Source: Silene noctiflora
Lineage: Eukaryota > Streptophyta > Magnoliopsida > Caryophyllales > Caryophyllaceae
Assembly: GCA_009801015.1 (NCBI GenBank)
Contig: VHZZ01000294.1
Coordinates: forward strand, 128,678-151,110
Length of the DNA stretch: 22,433 nt
Reading direction: 5' to 3'
Position 1 is the first letter of the stretch, and every line of letters begins with the position of its first letter. Both the position numbers and the translations under genes were made by a program. This document shows, in pieces, positions 8,874 through 17,721 of this stretch. Under the pieces are notes generated by a model. It made no database searches, had not been told where the DNA came from, and saw only the letters and a program-made list of their open reading frames with translations.

Positions 8874-9047
8874 ATGAAACGAGCAGTATCATTAGGCCTC
8901 GTCGTTTTAGTGCTTAATGCAATAATTATTTGTCAATCGAATACGACCATGATTATTGCATATGGTGATCATTTTTCCCCTTTTCAAGCCTCGCCGCCAT
9001 CGCCACCGTCGTCGTCGTATCATGTACCAGATGCTTCACCACCATGA
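8874..9047 (+). CDS. Very short secreted Pro-rich peptide B1
   Basis: A 57-aa ORF. Residues 1-20 are hydrophobic (MKRAVSLGLVVLVLNAIIIC), with possible cleavage after Cys20 or near Ala29. The rest ends HFSPFQASPPSPPSSSYHV and DASPP. The FQASPP core matches FKASPP in A3 and C, which ties B1 to the cluster even though it has no RxLx or dibasic site. Ser-Pro repeats predict hydroxyproline glycosylation in the secretory route. The duplicated B2 copy begins MKRVVSLGLV, supporting this ATG as the ancestral start. Helitron H3 starts 27 bases after the stop. It could itself be an internally deleted relative that lost its middle segment; whether it is translated is unknown. Confidence 0.55.
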   Translation: MKRAVSLGLVVLVLNAIIICQSNTTMIIAYGDHFSPFQASPPSPPSSSYHVPDASPP

Positions 9048-9074
9048 CCGCTTTGTTACTTTGTTAGCAACTAC

Positions 9075-9633
9075 CTAGTATAGATCCCGTGTTNCTCTGC
9101 GGTATATGTAGAGATTTTATTTTTAAGGTATTATTTAAATCAGCACTTTATTAGTATTTAATATTTCAGTTCATTTTATTTTGATATAAAAAAATTAAGA
9201 TGAAAAAATAATCGAGGAGAATTGGGTAAAGTTATGAAATGTGTATTTTTATGAAAGTATTTTTCTTAACCATAAAATTACGGATTTCATTTTATAATTT
9301 TCTCCAATTTTTTTAATGATTTTTTTTTTTTTTACGAAACTAATAGTAAGTATGTGTTAAGTTATTTTCTAAAGTAATGATTATTGCATTGTGAAAAATT
9401 TAGCAACATATACTCTATAGTTTAATACTAATTTTAATTTACTATAATGAAAAAAATCATAATTTTGAATTTAATTAAAATATTATAGTATAATTGTAAT
9501 TAAAATAAGATTATATTTTATGAAAAAGATAATAGTTTATTAAAAATAGAGTTTTAATTATTTCCTTTAATAAATTGGATATATTTTGGAGGGAAAACTA
9601 AGAGAATTTTCATTCTTTTAGTAGTAAGGAGGA
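9075..9633 (-). mobile_element. Non-autonomous Helitron H3
   Basis: Read on the minus strand it starts TCCTCCTTACTACTAAAAG (from 9633) and ends with a GC-rich hairpin region and CTAG (9078-9075). The flank at the 5' end fits A^T, but the base beyond CTAG is not the expected one, so one flank has mutated. The hairpin contains an undetermined base (N at 9094). Its body is similar to H1, including the GAGGGAAAA and TTTAATACTAATTTTAATTT stretches. Confidence 0.75.
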
Positions 9634-10479
9634 TGTAATGAGGCCATTATTTAATATGTTGTGTTGGTGATTTAAGTGTAATTACAGTTCATTTGGCGTA
9701 ACCTAAGGTTGTTTCATAGATGGGTAATTTCTAAATAATATATTGCGACTTCGGGAAGTTCGGAGCGTACACTCGCTTAATTATTTACGGATTTACAGAT
9801 TTACCGCGTAAATATTAATTTTACGGAATTTTAAACGCATGGCAATAAATCTGAATAATTCAAAGGTTGCAATGGTGGGGAAAATCATTCATCTGTTTCA
9901 ACCCTTGCTTATATAAATAACCAAAGAATTAGATGGAAAAATTCACAGAAAAACTCCATCTTTTGCATCTTAGAAAATCGTAACAATCTACGAAAAATAC
10001 TTCTATTTTACGTCTCTGGTTTTTGTGCCGAAAATCAAAGGGCACCGTCTTATCTCAATAGGAAATTCGATTTCACCAAAGCACTGATAAGGGTCGAATT
10101 ATTCTACTAGAAAAACGGAGTCGATTCGGTGTGGTTAACAATTGTCAATTCATATTCCTGCAATACAATTTCCTAATTCATTTTCCTGCAATACAATTAT
10201 TCTATTAGACACTCGATTTTTCTTCTTCGTTTTGTTTTCTTTTATAATTTTCAAATGACCCGTTAACGAATTCATACTTATATTCTCCGATTTTAAATCC
10301 TTGTAAATCTCGGAATTGTAAATGTTACTTGAAAATTCAAATTCCTACGAAATGAAGGAATTAAACTTCTTACGTATATTCGTATATACAATTGAAAATT
10401 CCTACATAACTATTTAAATCCTTATAAATCTCGGAATTTAATTCAGTTCAGACATTATAAGTGTTAATGTTACTAAAAA
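9634..10479. other. Gene-free stretch with promoter-like sequence
   Basis: No ORF is supported. GCTTATATAAATA at 9907-9919 is a strong TATA-type motif followed by AC-rich leader-like sequence, as in a promoter or an LTR. AATTCAT[A/T]TTCCTGCAATACAATT occurs twice (10149-10175 and 10177-10203) and TAAATCCTT[G/A]TAAATCTCGGAATT twice (10293-10318, 10417-10441). An LTR remnant is possible, but I find no paired ends. Confidence 0.3.
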
Positions 10480-10900
10480 ATCATTCTAAGAATTGCACGG
10501 GTATTCATTATTCCCTTCATTCGTTATATTCATTATTATACATTTGTGGAATATACGTGAATTATATCATTGCATCAAAAGGGTCAAAGGACTTTTTAAA
10601 ATCGTAGATAGCTATACGTATCGGCAATACCATGCATCTATTGTACGAAGAATTTCGACAAAATTTGTTTCCACTATTTGATAAGTCCAAAATACGTAAA
10701 ATACTTCTAAAAAAAAAAATCTATTTATATGCTTCTCGTGTTTTTATATTTTCTACATCGACCAATCATTATACGCTTCTCCACCACCACCACCACCACC
10801 ACCACCACCATCACCACCGCCGCCTCGATAACATCTTTGAGCTACGGCCGTTATTATTTTTTAAGGGTTATATAGTAAGAATAAATGGATAAGATTAAGC
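10480..10900 (+). pseudogene. A4, internally deleted A-type copy
   Basis: The upstream module of A1 is recognisable (GGTCAAAGGACTTTTT at 10581-10596, TTGTTTCCACTAT, then ATGCTTCTCGTG at 10729-10740). Sequence then jumps to the 3' end of the gene: 10775-10831 reads ASP... with ten prolines, Ser, four prolines, Arg and a stop, followed by the family trailer TTTGAGCTACGGCC. Signal peptide and RxLx region are missing. The longer overlapping His-rich frame (10632-10892) is the CAC shadow of the CCA repeat. The CCA run may have grown by slippage. Confidence 0.65.
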
Positions 10901-11422
10901 AAAATATTCATATATATGGCAATGGTTAGGAACTTTTACATTTGCAGTTGAAATTTTATTGATTAATAATTAATTATTTACGTCGTTTATTTTCCTAGAA
11001 CATATTTTATTTATTACATTATTTCTTGCGCAATATTTTTCATTTTCAGAGGAAATGTACTGCAAAAGTCAACACTCATAATATGATTATAATATGTACA
11101 CATTTATAAAACAAATTTTCATCATTATATTCATTGTTTTACGTAAATCCGTACTAATATAATCAAATGTATATTATTTTTAATGAGTATTTTAATTAAA
11201 CTTAAATAAATAAATAAGACGATATACTAAATAAAGGTAAATAAATGATCGACGGCAGAGGCACAAATGAAACAGAAGTTAAAGATATCTATACCCTACT
11301 TAAATTTCAATTCGTTTGTTCAAAATTAGTTTGATCTTACGTACATATTTTAAATAAACGTGTCGAAATAATAAAATGAACGATGTAAATGTATATGTAT
11401 CTGCTATACGTATTTAAATGCA
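10901..11422. other. AT-rich spacer and inherited A-type 3' flank
   Basis: GTTTGTTCAAAATTAGTTTGATCTTACGTAC (11308 on) through 11420 repeats the A3 3' flank. The section before it (10930-11300) is AT-rich without a feature I can name. This flank lies beyond A4 and belongs to the same duplicated unit. Confidence 0.4.
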
Positions 11423-11647
11423 CAGTAGGTCTCGTGAGAGACCGTCTCTCACTAATTTAGTGAGAGACATGATAAGGAAACAAAAAATTCAGTGGGTCCC
11501 TCACACAAAAACTTCTGAGAGACGGTCTCTCAATAGCGTTAATGAGAGACCTCTCACATGATTGGGTGAGGGATCCACTGCTTTTTCTATTTTCCTATTA
11601 TGTCTCTCACTAAATTAGTGAGATACGGTCTCTCACGAGACCTACTG
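11423..11647. mobile_element. Fold-back MITE, CAGTAGGTCTCG ends
   Basis: A 225-bp element whose ends are inverted repeats of about 45 bp (CAGTAGGTCTCGTGAGAGAC... and the complement ending CACGAGACCTACTG), including CTCACTAATTTAGTGAG palindromes. The paralogous flank after A3 (ATGC-TTGG-TTATTGAA, 5624-5638) lacks it, which proves insertion into an existing duplicated flank. Superfamily uncertain; no clear target duplication. Confidence 0.7.
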
Positions 11648-11671
11648 TAGTTATTGAAGTTACTTATGGAG

Positions 11672-11872
11672 TAATATTCTCTCGATACCTAATTAATTCT
11701 ATCTCTATATATTAAGCTTGCATCTAATCGAGTTTATAATTTTATTTCTTCCATAACCTTGTAACATATTACATATAATTTTTCTAGATGTAAACCGAGT
11801 ATCCATAGTCAACAACAGTTTTAAGTATGAAACGTGTTGTTTCATTAGGCCTTGTCATTAATTTTAAAAATT
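11672..11872 (+). pseudogene. B2, truncated copy of B1
   Basis: About 190 bp repeats the B1 promoter and start. The ORF begins at 11827 (MKRVVSLGLV), diverges after ten codons into INFKN and stops at 11870-11872. The Pro-rich part of B is replaced by the 3' end of an A-type gene, so this is the 5' half of a recombinant B/A junction. Confidence 0.65.
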
Positions 11873-11888
11873 AAATATATTACGATGA

Positions 11889-12080
11889 CATAATCCACCT
11901 CCATCACCGATTCATAGTGCATCACACATACATTCTCTTCCACTACCACCGTCGCCACCACCACCAGCACCGACACCACCACCTCAATAACATCGTCTTT
12001 GAGCTACGACAATATCATTTTACATGGGTATATAGTAAGAATAAATAGCCAAGATTAAGCAAAATATCTTGCTACTCAGT
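11889..12080 (+). pseudogene. A5, orphan 3' end of an A-type gene
   Basis: The frame 11889-11990 reads HNPPPSPIHSASHIHS and then a Pro-rich tail ending PPPQ-stop, aligning with KPPPSPIHSPGHIW in A1. A TGA (11886-11888) precedes it immediately. The trailer TTTGAGCTACGACA and following AAGAATAAATAGCCAAGATTAAGCAAAATAT repeat those after A4. No start codon or signal peptide is in frame. Joined to B2 upstream it marks an unequal exchange between B and A genes. Confidence 0.65.
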
Positions 12081-12114
12081 ATTTTATTGACTAATATTTG
12101 AATACTCTCTCCGT

Positions 12115-12402
12115 TCCGGTTATTTGTTGTCCTTTTTCTATTTTAGGGTGTCATATTAAAAGTCCTTTTGCTTTTTTATATGTCTAAATTTTCGCAGTTT
12201 TTTACATTCTTTACTTTTTAATATCTCTCAGTATTATGATATGTATACTCATATAAAAAAAAATTATTTGTAAGAAATTTAATTGTATAATTTTTATAAC
12301 TTTAGAATAAATATATTTTTACAAATATTATGGTCAAATGCTTATCTTGAGAAAGCAGAACGTCATGTATAAAAAATGAAGAAAATGTTAATAAATCAGG
12401 AG
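12115..12402. mobile_element. Degenerate Stowaway-like MITE
   Basis: The left end TA-CTCTCTCCGTTCCGGTTATTTG and the decayed right end AAATCAGGAG-TA fit a Stowaway with TA duplications at 12113-12114 and 12403-12404. The right inverted repeat is poorly kept. AT-rich, non-coding. Confidence 0.45.
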
Positions 12403-12411
12403 TATATCTTG

Positions 12412-12538
12412 CAGTGGCGGAGTCACGATTCCTAGGCCGGGGGCGAAAAATCTGAATGGGATTTAACTAAAAATTTCGGGATTTTTCAATTTCAACAGGG
12501 GCGACCGATTCTACTAACCCTCCCTTGTTCCACCACTG
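12412..12538. mobile_element. hAT MITE with 8-bp target duplication
   Basis: A 127-bp element starting CAGTGGCGGAGTCACG and ending GTTCCACCACTG. Flanks ATATCTTG (12404-12411) and ATATCTTA (12539-12546) match at 7 of 8. It lies back to back with the Stowaway-like element, about 330 bases before gene C. Same end type as 1847-2000 and 16172-16568. Confidence 0.75.
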
Positions 12539-12546
12539 ATATCTTA

Positions 12547-12872
12547 GCAAAACTACGCTAAAATTGAAATTTGACCTGTATATTTTGAACCGTAAATTAA
12601 ATAATGAAATGATAAACATGATATTTATACATCCTTTTAAGACCGACTGTAATTTAGTGAAAGATCGTCTCTCTCACGATCTGGTGTTCCAAAAAATTAT
12701 AATTAAAGACGTTTACTAAAAGCCAGTTGTTCTGCACTACACTAACTACAACAACTATTCAAACTTTTTCATATGCATAAAATAAATAATTCAAGTCCCT
12801 CAAAAAACATAAATCACAATTTTATCCTTCTTAAAAATCATCATAAAAAATTTGTAAATTTCTTTAGCAACA
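12547..12872 (+). promoter_or_regulatory. Putative promoter and 5' UTR of gene C
   Basis: TTGACC at 12571-12576 is a W-box core about 300 bases before the ATG. GCATAAAATAAAT (12776-12788) is the best TATA-like motif, about 90 bases before the start. The leader is A/C-rich and ends AGCAACAATG, a normal plant initiation context. Confidence 0.35.
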
Positions 12873-13229
12873 ATGAAATTACAAAGAAAAAATAATACAA
12901 ATTTATTAACAATAATAATAATAATTTTATTTATAATACAAGCAAATTTATTAGTTGAAGTTGTAATGGGAAAATCTTTAAGAAATTCACAAGCATATGA
13001 TAATTATAAAATTGATCAAATAAAATTTGAATTACGAAAACTAGCTGATCAACAAGTACAAAGACGGAAACCACCGTCAACACGGCGGTCGCCACCGCTT
13101 CGTAACCAATCTCCGCATTGGTTCAAGGCTTCTCCGCCTCCGCCTCCTCCTCGAAGTTGTCCTCCTCCTCCTCCCCCTCCTCGTTGTCCACAACACAACT
13201 CGCAAATACGTCCACCACCTCCGTATTAG
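12873..13229 (+). CDS. Secreted Pro-rich peptide precursor C
   Basis: A 118-aa single-exon ORF. Residues 10-32 are a hydrophobic signal segment after a basic start (MKLQRKNNTN). Residues 47-58 (IDQIKFELRKLA) align with IDQVRRVNFRSLE of A1, with RxLx at 55-58 (RKLA) and dibasic RR at 64-65. The tail has SPHWFKASPPPPPPR (80-94), then a second block of seven prolines and RPPPPY at the end. The FKASPPPPPPR core equals A3. Two cysteines (96, 105) flank the second proline block and could crosslink. C is thus a longer relative of A with a duplicated Ser/Cys-Pro block. The last codons lie inside a strong inverted repeat. Function unknown; secretion is likely. Confidence 0.75.
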   Translation: MKLQRKNNTNLLTIIIIILFIIQANLLVEVVMGKSLRNSQAYDNYKIDQIKFELRKLADQQVQRRKPPSTRRSPPLRNQSPHWFKASPPPPPPRSCPPPPPPPRCPQHNSQIRPPPPY

Positions 13230-13349
13230 AGAATATAGATATATTAAGATATAATATATTTATATTCTCTAATACATAGAATTAGGAAAGATATTATTAT
13301 TATATAATATCTTTCCTAATATCTTAATATATCTATATTCTCTAATACG
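13222..13349 (+). repeat. Perfect 31-bp inverted repeat over the stop of C
   Basis: 13222-13252 and 13319-13349 are exact complements over 31 bp, starting CGTATTAGAG, so the final Tyr codon and TAG of gene C are in the stem. Inside, 13281-13297 pairs perfectly with 13304-13320 (17 bp, ATTAGGAAAG...). 13261-13275 can also pair with 13223-13237 as an alternative partner. In mRNA this would form a long hairpin at the 3' end of the message; in DNA a cruciform. It may be a foldback insertion that recruited the coding end, or a template-switch product. Confidence 0.85.
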
Positions 13350-14493
13350 TAGAAGAATTGAGAAGACGTTAGCATTTTGTTAATTTATTTGTTTTTTTAT
13401 AATGATTGTATATTTCCCAACTTTTATTTTTCAATTGAAAAAGCTATTAAAACAGTAAAGTAGTTTCTTAATTTGTACTCGTACTTGATTGATGAGTTAA
13501 GTCAGCATACGCAAAATCTCAAATAAAACCGTTTATGCAACATTTAATGATTATTTTATGACAGGTACATAAGATATTATAAACTCGTGTATATACAACG
13601 GTCTTACATGATATAATCAGTTGTTTTATACGTAAGCATGCATGATTGCATGCTTACAAATTCTTTTACAAATTCTCAAAGACCATTGTACGGACTCAAC
13701 TGCGAAATGATAATTCAAACAATTCTTTTTAATAAAACTCTTATCAGGTAAATATATTCTCTACTCTTTTTTTAACGGTTTTGAGTAAGACCAACTCGAG
13801 TAATTAAAGAATAAAGACGTAAAATTGTATAATATTCAATAGTATTTTAATGACGTATTTTGTCCTTTGTCCCTTGGGTTAGATGAAATTGAACGGTTCA
13901 CTAATTTTGAGGTCAAAGACGTGATAAATTGGGTTATTGTCCTTATATATAAATATAAAAATATTGTATAAGTTCAACGCCGTCCACGTCAATTGATCAT
14001 ACCATGTCATCGTATACCCTACCTAATGAAAAGATTAGACATCTCATTGGTTAGAGTGTACGATATTCTTGTATATCCTGTAAACCTTAGAATTTTTGCA
14101 TAAATTTGTCGTGGCTTTAGTACAGCAAATTTCCACGTAATTTTTTTTTTTTTAATTTAACGAAGTGCGCATTTAATCGTATTATGAAAAATGATAAAAG
14201 AACTTTGGCATGCACACAATTTCGTCGAAACTTTGAAATTAATAAACAATTGTCACTAAAGACGAAATAAATAGTTGACTTCACTCACCATTAAGAAGTA
14301 TTTATCAGTGTCTTAAAGTGTCAATGATATTTGTAAATTATAAATTTATATATCAGAGCGTCTTGCTTGTGACGGACACTATCCGTCATAAGCTAAAGAT
14401 GAATAATGTTCTTCTCACAATAAGGCAAGTGGAAGGGCAAGTGGGGAAGAAATGAAGCACCCAATGGATAGTGCTGAAGACGGATAGTGTGTG
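13350..14493. other. Gene-free spacer after C
   Basis: I see no gene. GCATGCATGATTGCATGC at 13637-13654 is a short palindrome. At 14354-14490, CAGAGCGTCTTGCTTG and GACGGACACTATCCGTC face GAAGACGGATAGTGTGTGTC, which looks like a decayed fold-back MITE. A poly(T) run is at 14142-14153. The rest is AT-rich. Confidence 0.35.
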
Positions 14494-14599
14494 TCTTCAA
14501 TGAGAATTTGTGTTTATATATTCGGTCTGTCTCGGTCAATTGTTTATATCTTCAATGAGAATTTGTGTTTATATATTCGGTCTGTCTCGGTCAATTGTT
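14494..14599. repeat. Two-copy 55-bp tandem duplication
   Basis: TCTTCAATGAGAATTTGTG begins at 14494 and again at 14549. The units are identical through GGTCTGTCTCGGTCAATTGTT, so this is a recent duplication at the right edge of the decayed fold-back element. Confidence 0.8.
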
Positions 14600-14775
14600 G
14601 TGTTTATATATCGTGTGAACCTTAGAATTTTCGATTGATTTTAGATTAGAACCTCGTTTATTTATTGACCAGTCTTTTATCATGGTGGCACACAAAAACA
14701 CAATAAGAGCCTAATTAAAAAAAAAATCAAAAGAAATATTTCACTAAATATAAAATAAATGAGTTAATACTTACA

Positions 14776-15447
14776 CTAGTTTATATCCCGCGCAATAAAT
14801 GCACGGTTTTTATAGAGTTTTTATTTTTTTATTACTTAATCATAAATTAACATCTTATTAAGTTTTCATATTTCACGTAATTATATTTTGATATGAGAAA
14901 AAAAATTGAACTGCAAAATTATTCAAGAAAACCGAGTAAAACTAAACTGTAAAATAGTAGTGGTAGCTCATTAATTGTGCATTTTCTTGTTATTGTATTT
15001 TAGTTCAAGAAAAAGAAAATTAAAACTAAAAATTAATTCAAGAGAATTGAGTAATGTGCTGAAATGAGTTTTTTAAAAAGTATTTTTTTATACCACAATG
15101 CTAACGATTCCAATTTTATAAATTCTCTTAATTTCTAAAATCAAAACAATTTATAGTATGAGTCAAGTCATTTTTAAATAATGACATCAATAAAAGTTTG
15201 ACAGTTTCTAATTTTATATTATTTATTTATATTTTAATTAAAATATTATAGTTTAATATTAAGTTAAAATATATAATTTAATGAAAAGATTAATTTTAAT
15301 GAAAAATATTGTATAATGAAATATATTATAATTATTAATTTCCTTATTTAGTAAAAACAATTAACTTATCATAATTTTCTTATTTAAAAAGATGTTTTTT
15401 GAAGGAAAAAAAATGTGAATTCACCTATTCTTTTAGTATATAGGGGA
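14776..15447 (-). mobile_element. Non-autonomous Helitron H4
   Basis: On the minus strand it opens TCCCCTATATACTAAAAG (from 15447) and closes with the hairpin region CCGTGCATTTATTGCGCGGG and CTAG at 14779-14776, with A14775 on the + strand and T15448 outside. It is the longest member (672 bp) and AT-rich, without coding capacity. It precedes gene D by about 260 bases, as H5 and H6 precede the E units in the same orientation. Confidence 0.8.
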
Positions 15448-15704
15448 TTGCAGATATTATATTCTTCTAATTCTTTGTTTACATAGTTTTCTAACAATAC
15501 ACGTTAAAAAAACCGATAATACCTCGATTTATGCACCACTTTGGATCACTCGATAACAACTTGTTCATAATTTGTCATTTTCTATTTAATTCTTTCGTTG
15601 ACCCTCTCCACCATTCTATATATTAACACGTACAATAGTTCACATTTCTTGACCAAAATGTAACAATTATTTCACATACATAATACTAAAGAAATTAATA
15701 AACC
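15448..15704 (+). promoter_or_regulatory. Promoter and 5' UTR of gene D
   Basis: TTGACC W-box cores stand at 15598-15603 and 15649-15654. TCTATATATTA at 15615-15625 is a good TATA box 80-90 bases before the ATG. The leader is AC-rich and ends AATAAACCATG. The whole promoter is squeezed between Helitron H4 and the gene. Confidence 0.5.
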
Positions 15705-15935
15705 ATGAAGGTAATTGCTATTCTAATCTTAATAATCCTTGTATTTTTAGGAGAAAATAAAATTGCTCATGCAAAAATTACAAGAAAAGAGCTAAGATCA
15801 TTATGCATACCCCCTAAGCCGCGATACGACACGTTAGGCATAAGGTGGCCGCCTTGCTACACCGTTAGACCACCGGTGTATAGTCGAGCAACTCACCAAG
15901 GCGGGGCTCCGCCTCCCGGGGAGAGGCCACCATAA
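15705..15935 (+). CDS. Small secreted peptide precursor D
   Basis: A 76-aa single-exon ORF. Residues 1-23 are a clear signal peptide (MKVIAILILIILVFLGENK...AHA) with likely cleavage after AHA. The mature part starts KITRKELRSLCIPPKP: R27-K-E-L and R31-S-L-C give RxxL and RxLx sites, and TRxELR resembles TRNLRA of E1. Cys34 and Cys51 could form a disulphide. The tail is Pro/Gly-rich (THQGGAPPPGERPP), without the Ser-Pro4 block seen elsewhere. It shares 3' flank motifs (TTATCAGTTAATTTAA) with E1 and the same upstream Helitron arrangement, so I take D and E as members of one tandem series. Function unknown. Confidence 0.7.
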   Translation: MKVIAILILIILVFLGENKIAHAKITRKELRSLCIPPKPRYDTLGIRWPPCYTVRPPVYSRATHQGGAPPPGERPP

Positions 15936-16171
15936 TATTGTGCTAGTGCATGTCTATTTTATTATGTGTTTCTTTTACTTATTCTATGTAAGGTATCGAC
16001 CTCTTATCAGTTAATTTAAATGTGTAACCAAGTATTTGGAATAAATTCATTACTTTTTAAATTTTGTTGTCAAGTGTATAGATTTAACTACTATAATGAT
16101 TAAAATATTTTAATTAGTACTAATTTGACTAACGAAAAGTATTTCTTAAGATTAATTAGTTGTATATTAGT
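15936..16171. other. 3' flank of D
   Basis: CTTATCAGTTAATTTAAATG (16003-16022) resembles TTATCAGTTGATTTAAGTG after E1 (18187-18205). TAAGATTAATTAGTTGTATAT (16147-16167) matches TAAGATTAATTGGTTATATA (18238-18257). These are the left flanks of Helitrons H5 and H6, which shows that the two insertions share one site. Confidence 0.5.
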
Positions 16172-16568
16172 CAGGGGCGGACCGAAATAAATATTTACAA
16201 GTATCTATATTACACAAAAAATGTGTGATACATGATTCGAACCCGTGACATTTAGATGACTTACCAAATTCTAAACCATTGAACCACTTGCATTTTTTTG
16301 TTAAAGTAAGTACTAAAGTTTATTATATTCTACAAAAGAGGAGTATTATTTTTACATATATTTAGAATTTTAAATATTTTAGAGAAAACATTATCTTTTA
16401 AAAGACAATATCTATAGAACCAATTATTTTTTCATTTACTTGTATATAATAACTAATTTAGAGGAAAAAAACTTCAAAATATAAAAATGTTGTCTTAAAC
16501 GCGCGTAAATATTCGCGTCAAAAAAAATTTAGTGCCCTCCTAACACTAAATTCCTAGGTCCGCCACTG
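16172..16568. mobile_element. hAT MITE with perfect 8-bp duplication
   Basis: Ends CAGGGGCGGACCG and GGTCCGCCACTG are inverted repeats. ATATTAGT is repeated exactly at 16164-16171 and 16569-16576. The right copy includes the 3' end of Helitron H5, so this element inserted across the Helitron boundary. Internally, GATTCGAACCCGTGACAT (16233-16250) is a tRNA B-box-like motif common in plant repeats. Non-coding. Confidence 0.85.
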
Positions 16569-16571
16569 ATA

Positions 16572-17133
16572 TTAGTTTAGAATCCGTGCAATAAATGCAC
16601 GGTATATAGTTTTTATTTTTAATAAAGTATTTATATAATAGTTGTATCTCATTAGTTGCTCATCTTTCTCATTATTATATTTTTCTTTGAAAAACAAAAG
16701 GTTGAAACTGAAAATTATTCAAGATCATTGAGTAATGTGCTGAAATGTATTTTAAATAAAATATTTTTTATATCTTAAAGCTAATGATTCAAATTTGTAA
16801 ATTCTCTCAATTTTTTTTGTCGGGGAAGTAGTGAAACGATTTACAATTTTGTTTTATACGTTATATAGGTAAGTCATTTTCAAATAATAACATCAATAAA
16901 AGATTTACCAATTTATAGTTTTATATAATTATTGTATATATTTTAATTAACAGATTATACTTTAAAATTTAGTGAAAATAATATAATTTGATGTAAAAAA
17001 TAATAATTTAAATGTAATAAATTATAATTATTAATTTCTTTATTTAGTAAATGCACTTAAATTGTCAATAACTTCAGAATATGCTTTTTGAAAGGAAAAA
17101 CTTTAAGTTTACCATCTTTTAGTATATATGGGA
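16572..17133 (-). mobile_element. Non-autonomous Helitron H5
   Basis: On the minus strand it runs from TCCCATATATACTAAAAG (17133) to the hairpin GTGCATTTATTGCAC and CTAA (16575-16572), a valid CTRR end. Its right-hand flank (TTATTATGCGACATTTT) matches that of H6 (TTATGCAGCGTTTT), so H5 and H6 descend from one insertion copied with the E gene. Confidence 0.75.
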
Positions 17134-17721
17134 TTATTATGCGACATTTTAACCAATAAACCCTTTCTTTTAATGTATTTAATAACAACATTCATGCATG
17201 ACTAAATACTAATCGTTTCAGATCACTTTGACCCAATATGTGGTTTTGAACCAGGTCAACATTAAGTCAATCAAAATTCGAATCGGATAAATTTAATTTT
17301 CAGATAATATAAAAGTTGTTCAACGATTAATTTCGATCACATTGCAGTAACGATAGTGATGTATGGTTGGAAAGTCATACATTAAAGGCATATGCAATGA
17401 ATGTGAATCCTACTTAATTCATAGAGTCGCCTTAGTCTGATACGTCAATCATGCATCCGTTAAAACCTTAATGGGTATCTACACAACTAAGATATCCGAC
17501 CCATACTTTATAAGACGTAATTAATTATGCCTGTATTATATTATCTGGATGGATCACTATATTGAGCTAAACTTAAACGACAACTAATAAATACAATCGG
17601 ACCCGGCCAATATATTATTACAACTTGACCAAAAATATTGTTTTAAATGTTTTTATTACATTATTTCACAAATAAAAACACACTAATTTGCTAATAGATT
17701 TTAAAAATTTCAAAAAAAAAA
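17134..17721 (+). promoter_or_regulatory. Upstream region of E1
   Basis: Sequence from 17145 to 17420 is shared with the E2 copy (18793-19290), including TGGTTGGAAAGTCATACATTA (17364-17384). The E2 copy lacks the part between about 17420 and the ATG. TTGACC at 17625-17630 is a W-box core; CCAATATATTATTA at 17608-17620 is a possible TATA, about 105 bases before the ATG. The leader is A-rich. AATAACAACA at 17181-17190 is the empty version of the solo-LTR site at 18839. Confidence 0.45.

Noticed and set aside
10632..10892. 86-codon + frame with a poly-His run
   Set aside because: The His run is the shifted reading of the proline CCA tract of A4; the conserved frame is ASPP... ending at 10831.
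13222..13349. microRNA precursor at the end of gene C
   Set aside because: The pairing is perfect and multi-armed rather than a mismatched miRNA stem, and AU content is extreme; small-RNA data would be needed.
16233..16250. tRNA-like B box (GATTCGAACCCGTGAC)
   Set aside because: No A box at the right distance and no cloverleaf; it is internal to a hAT MITE.
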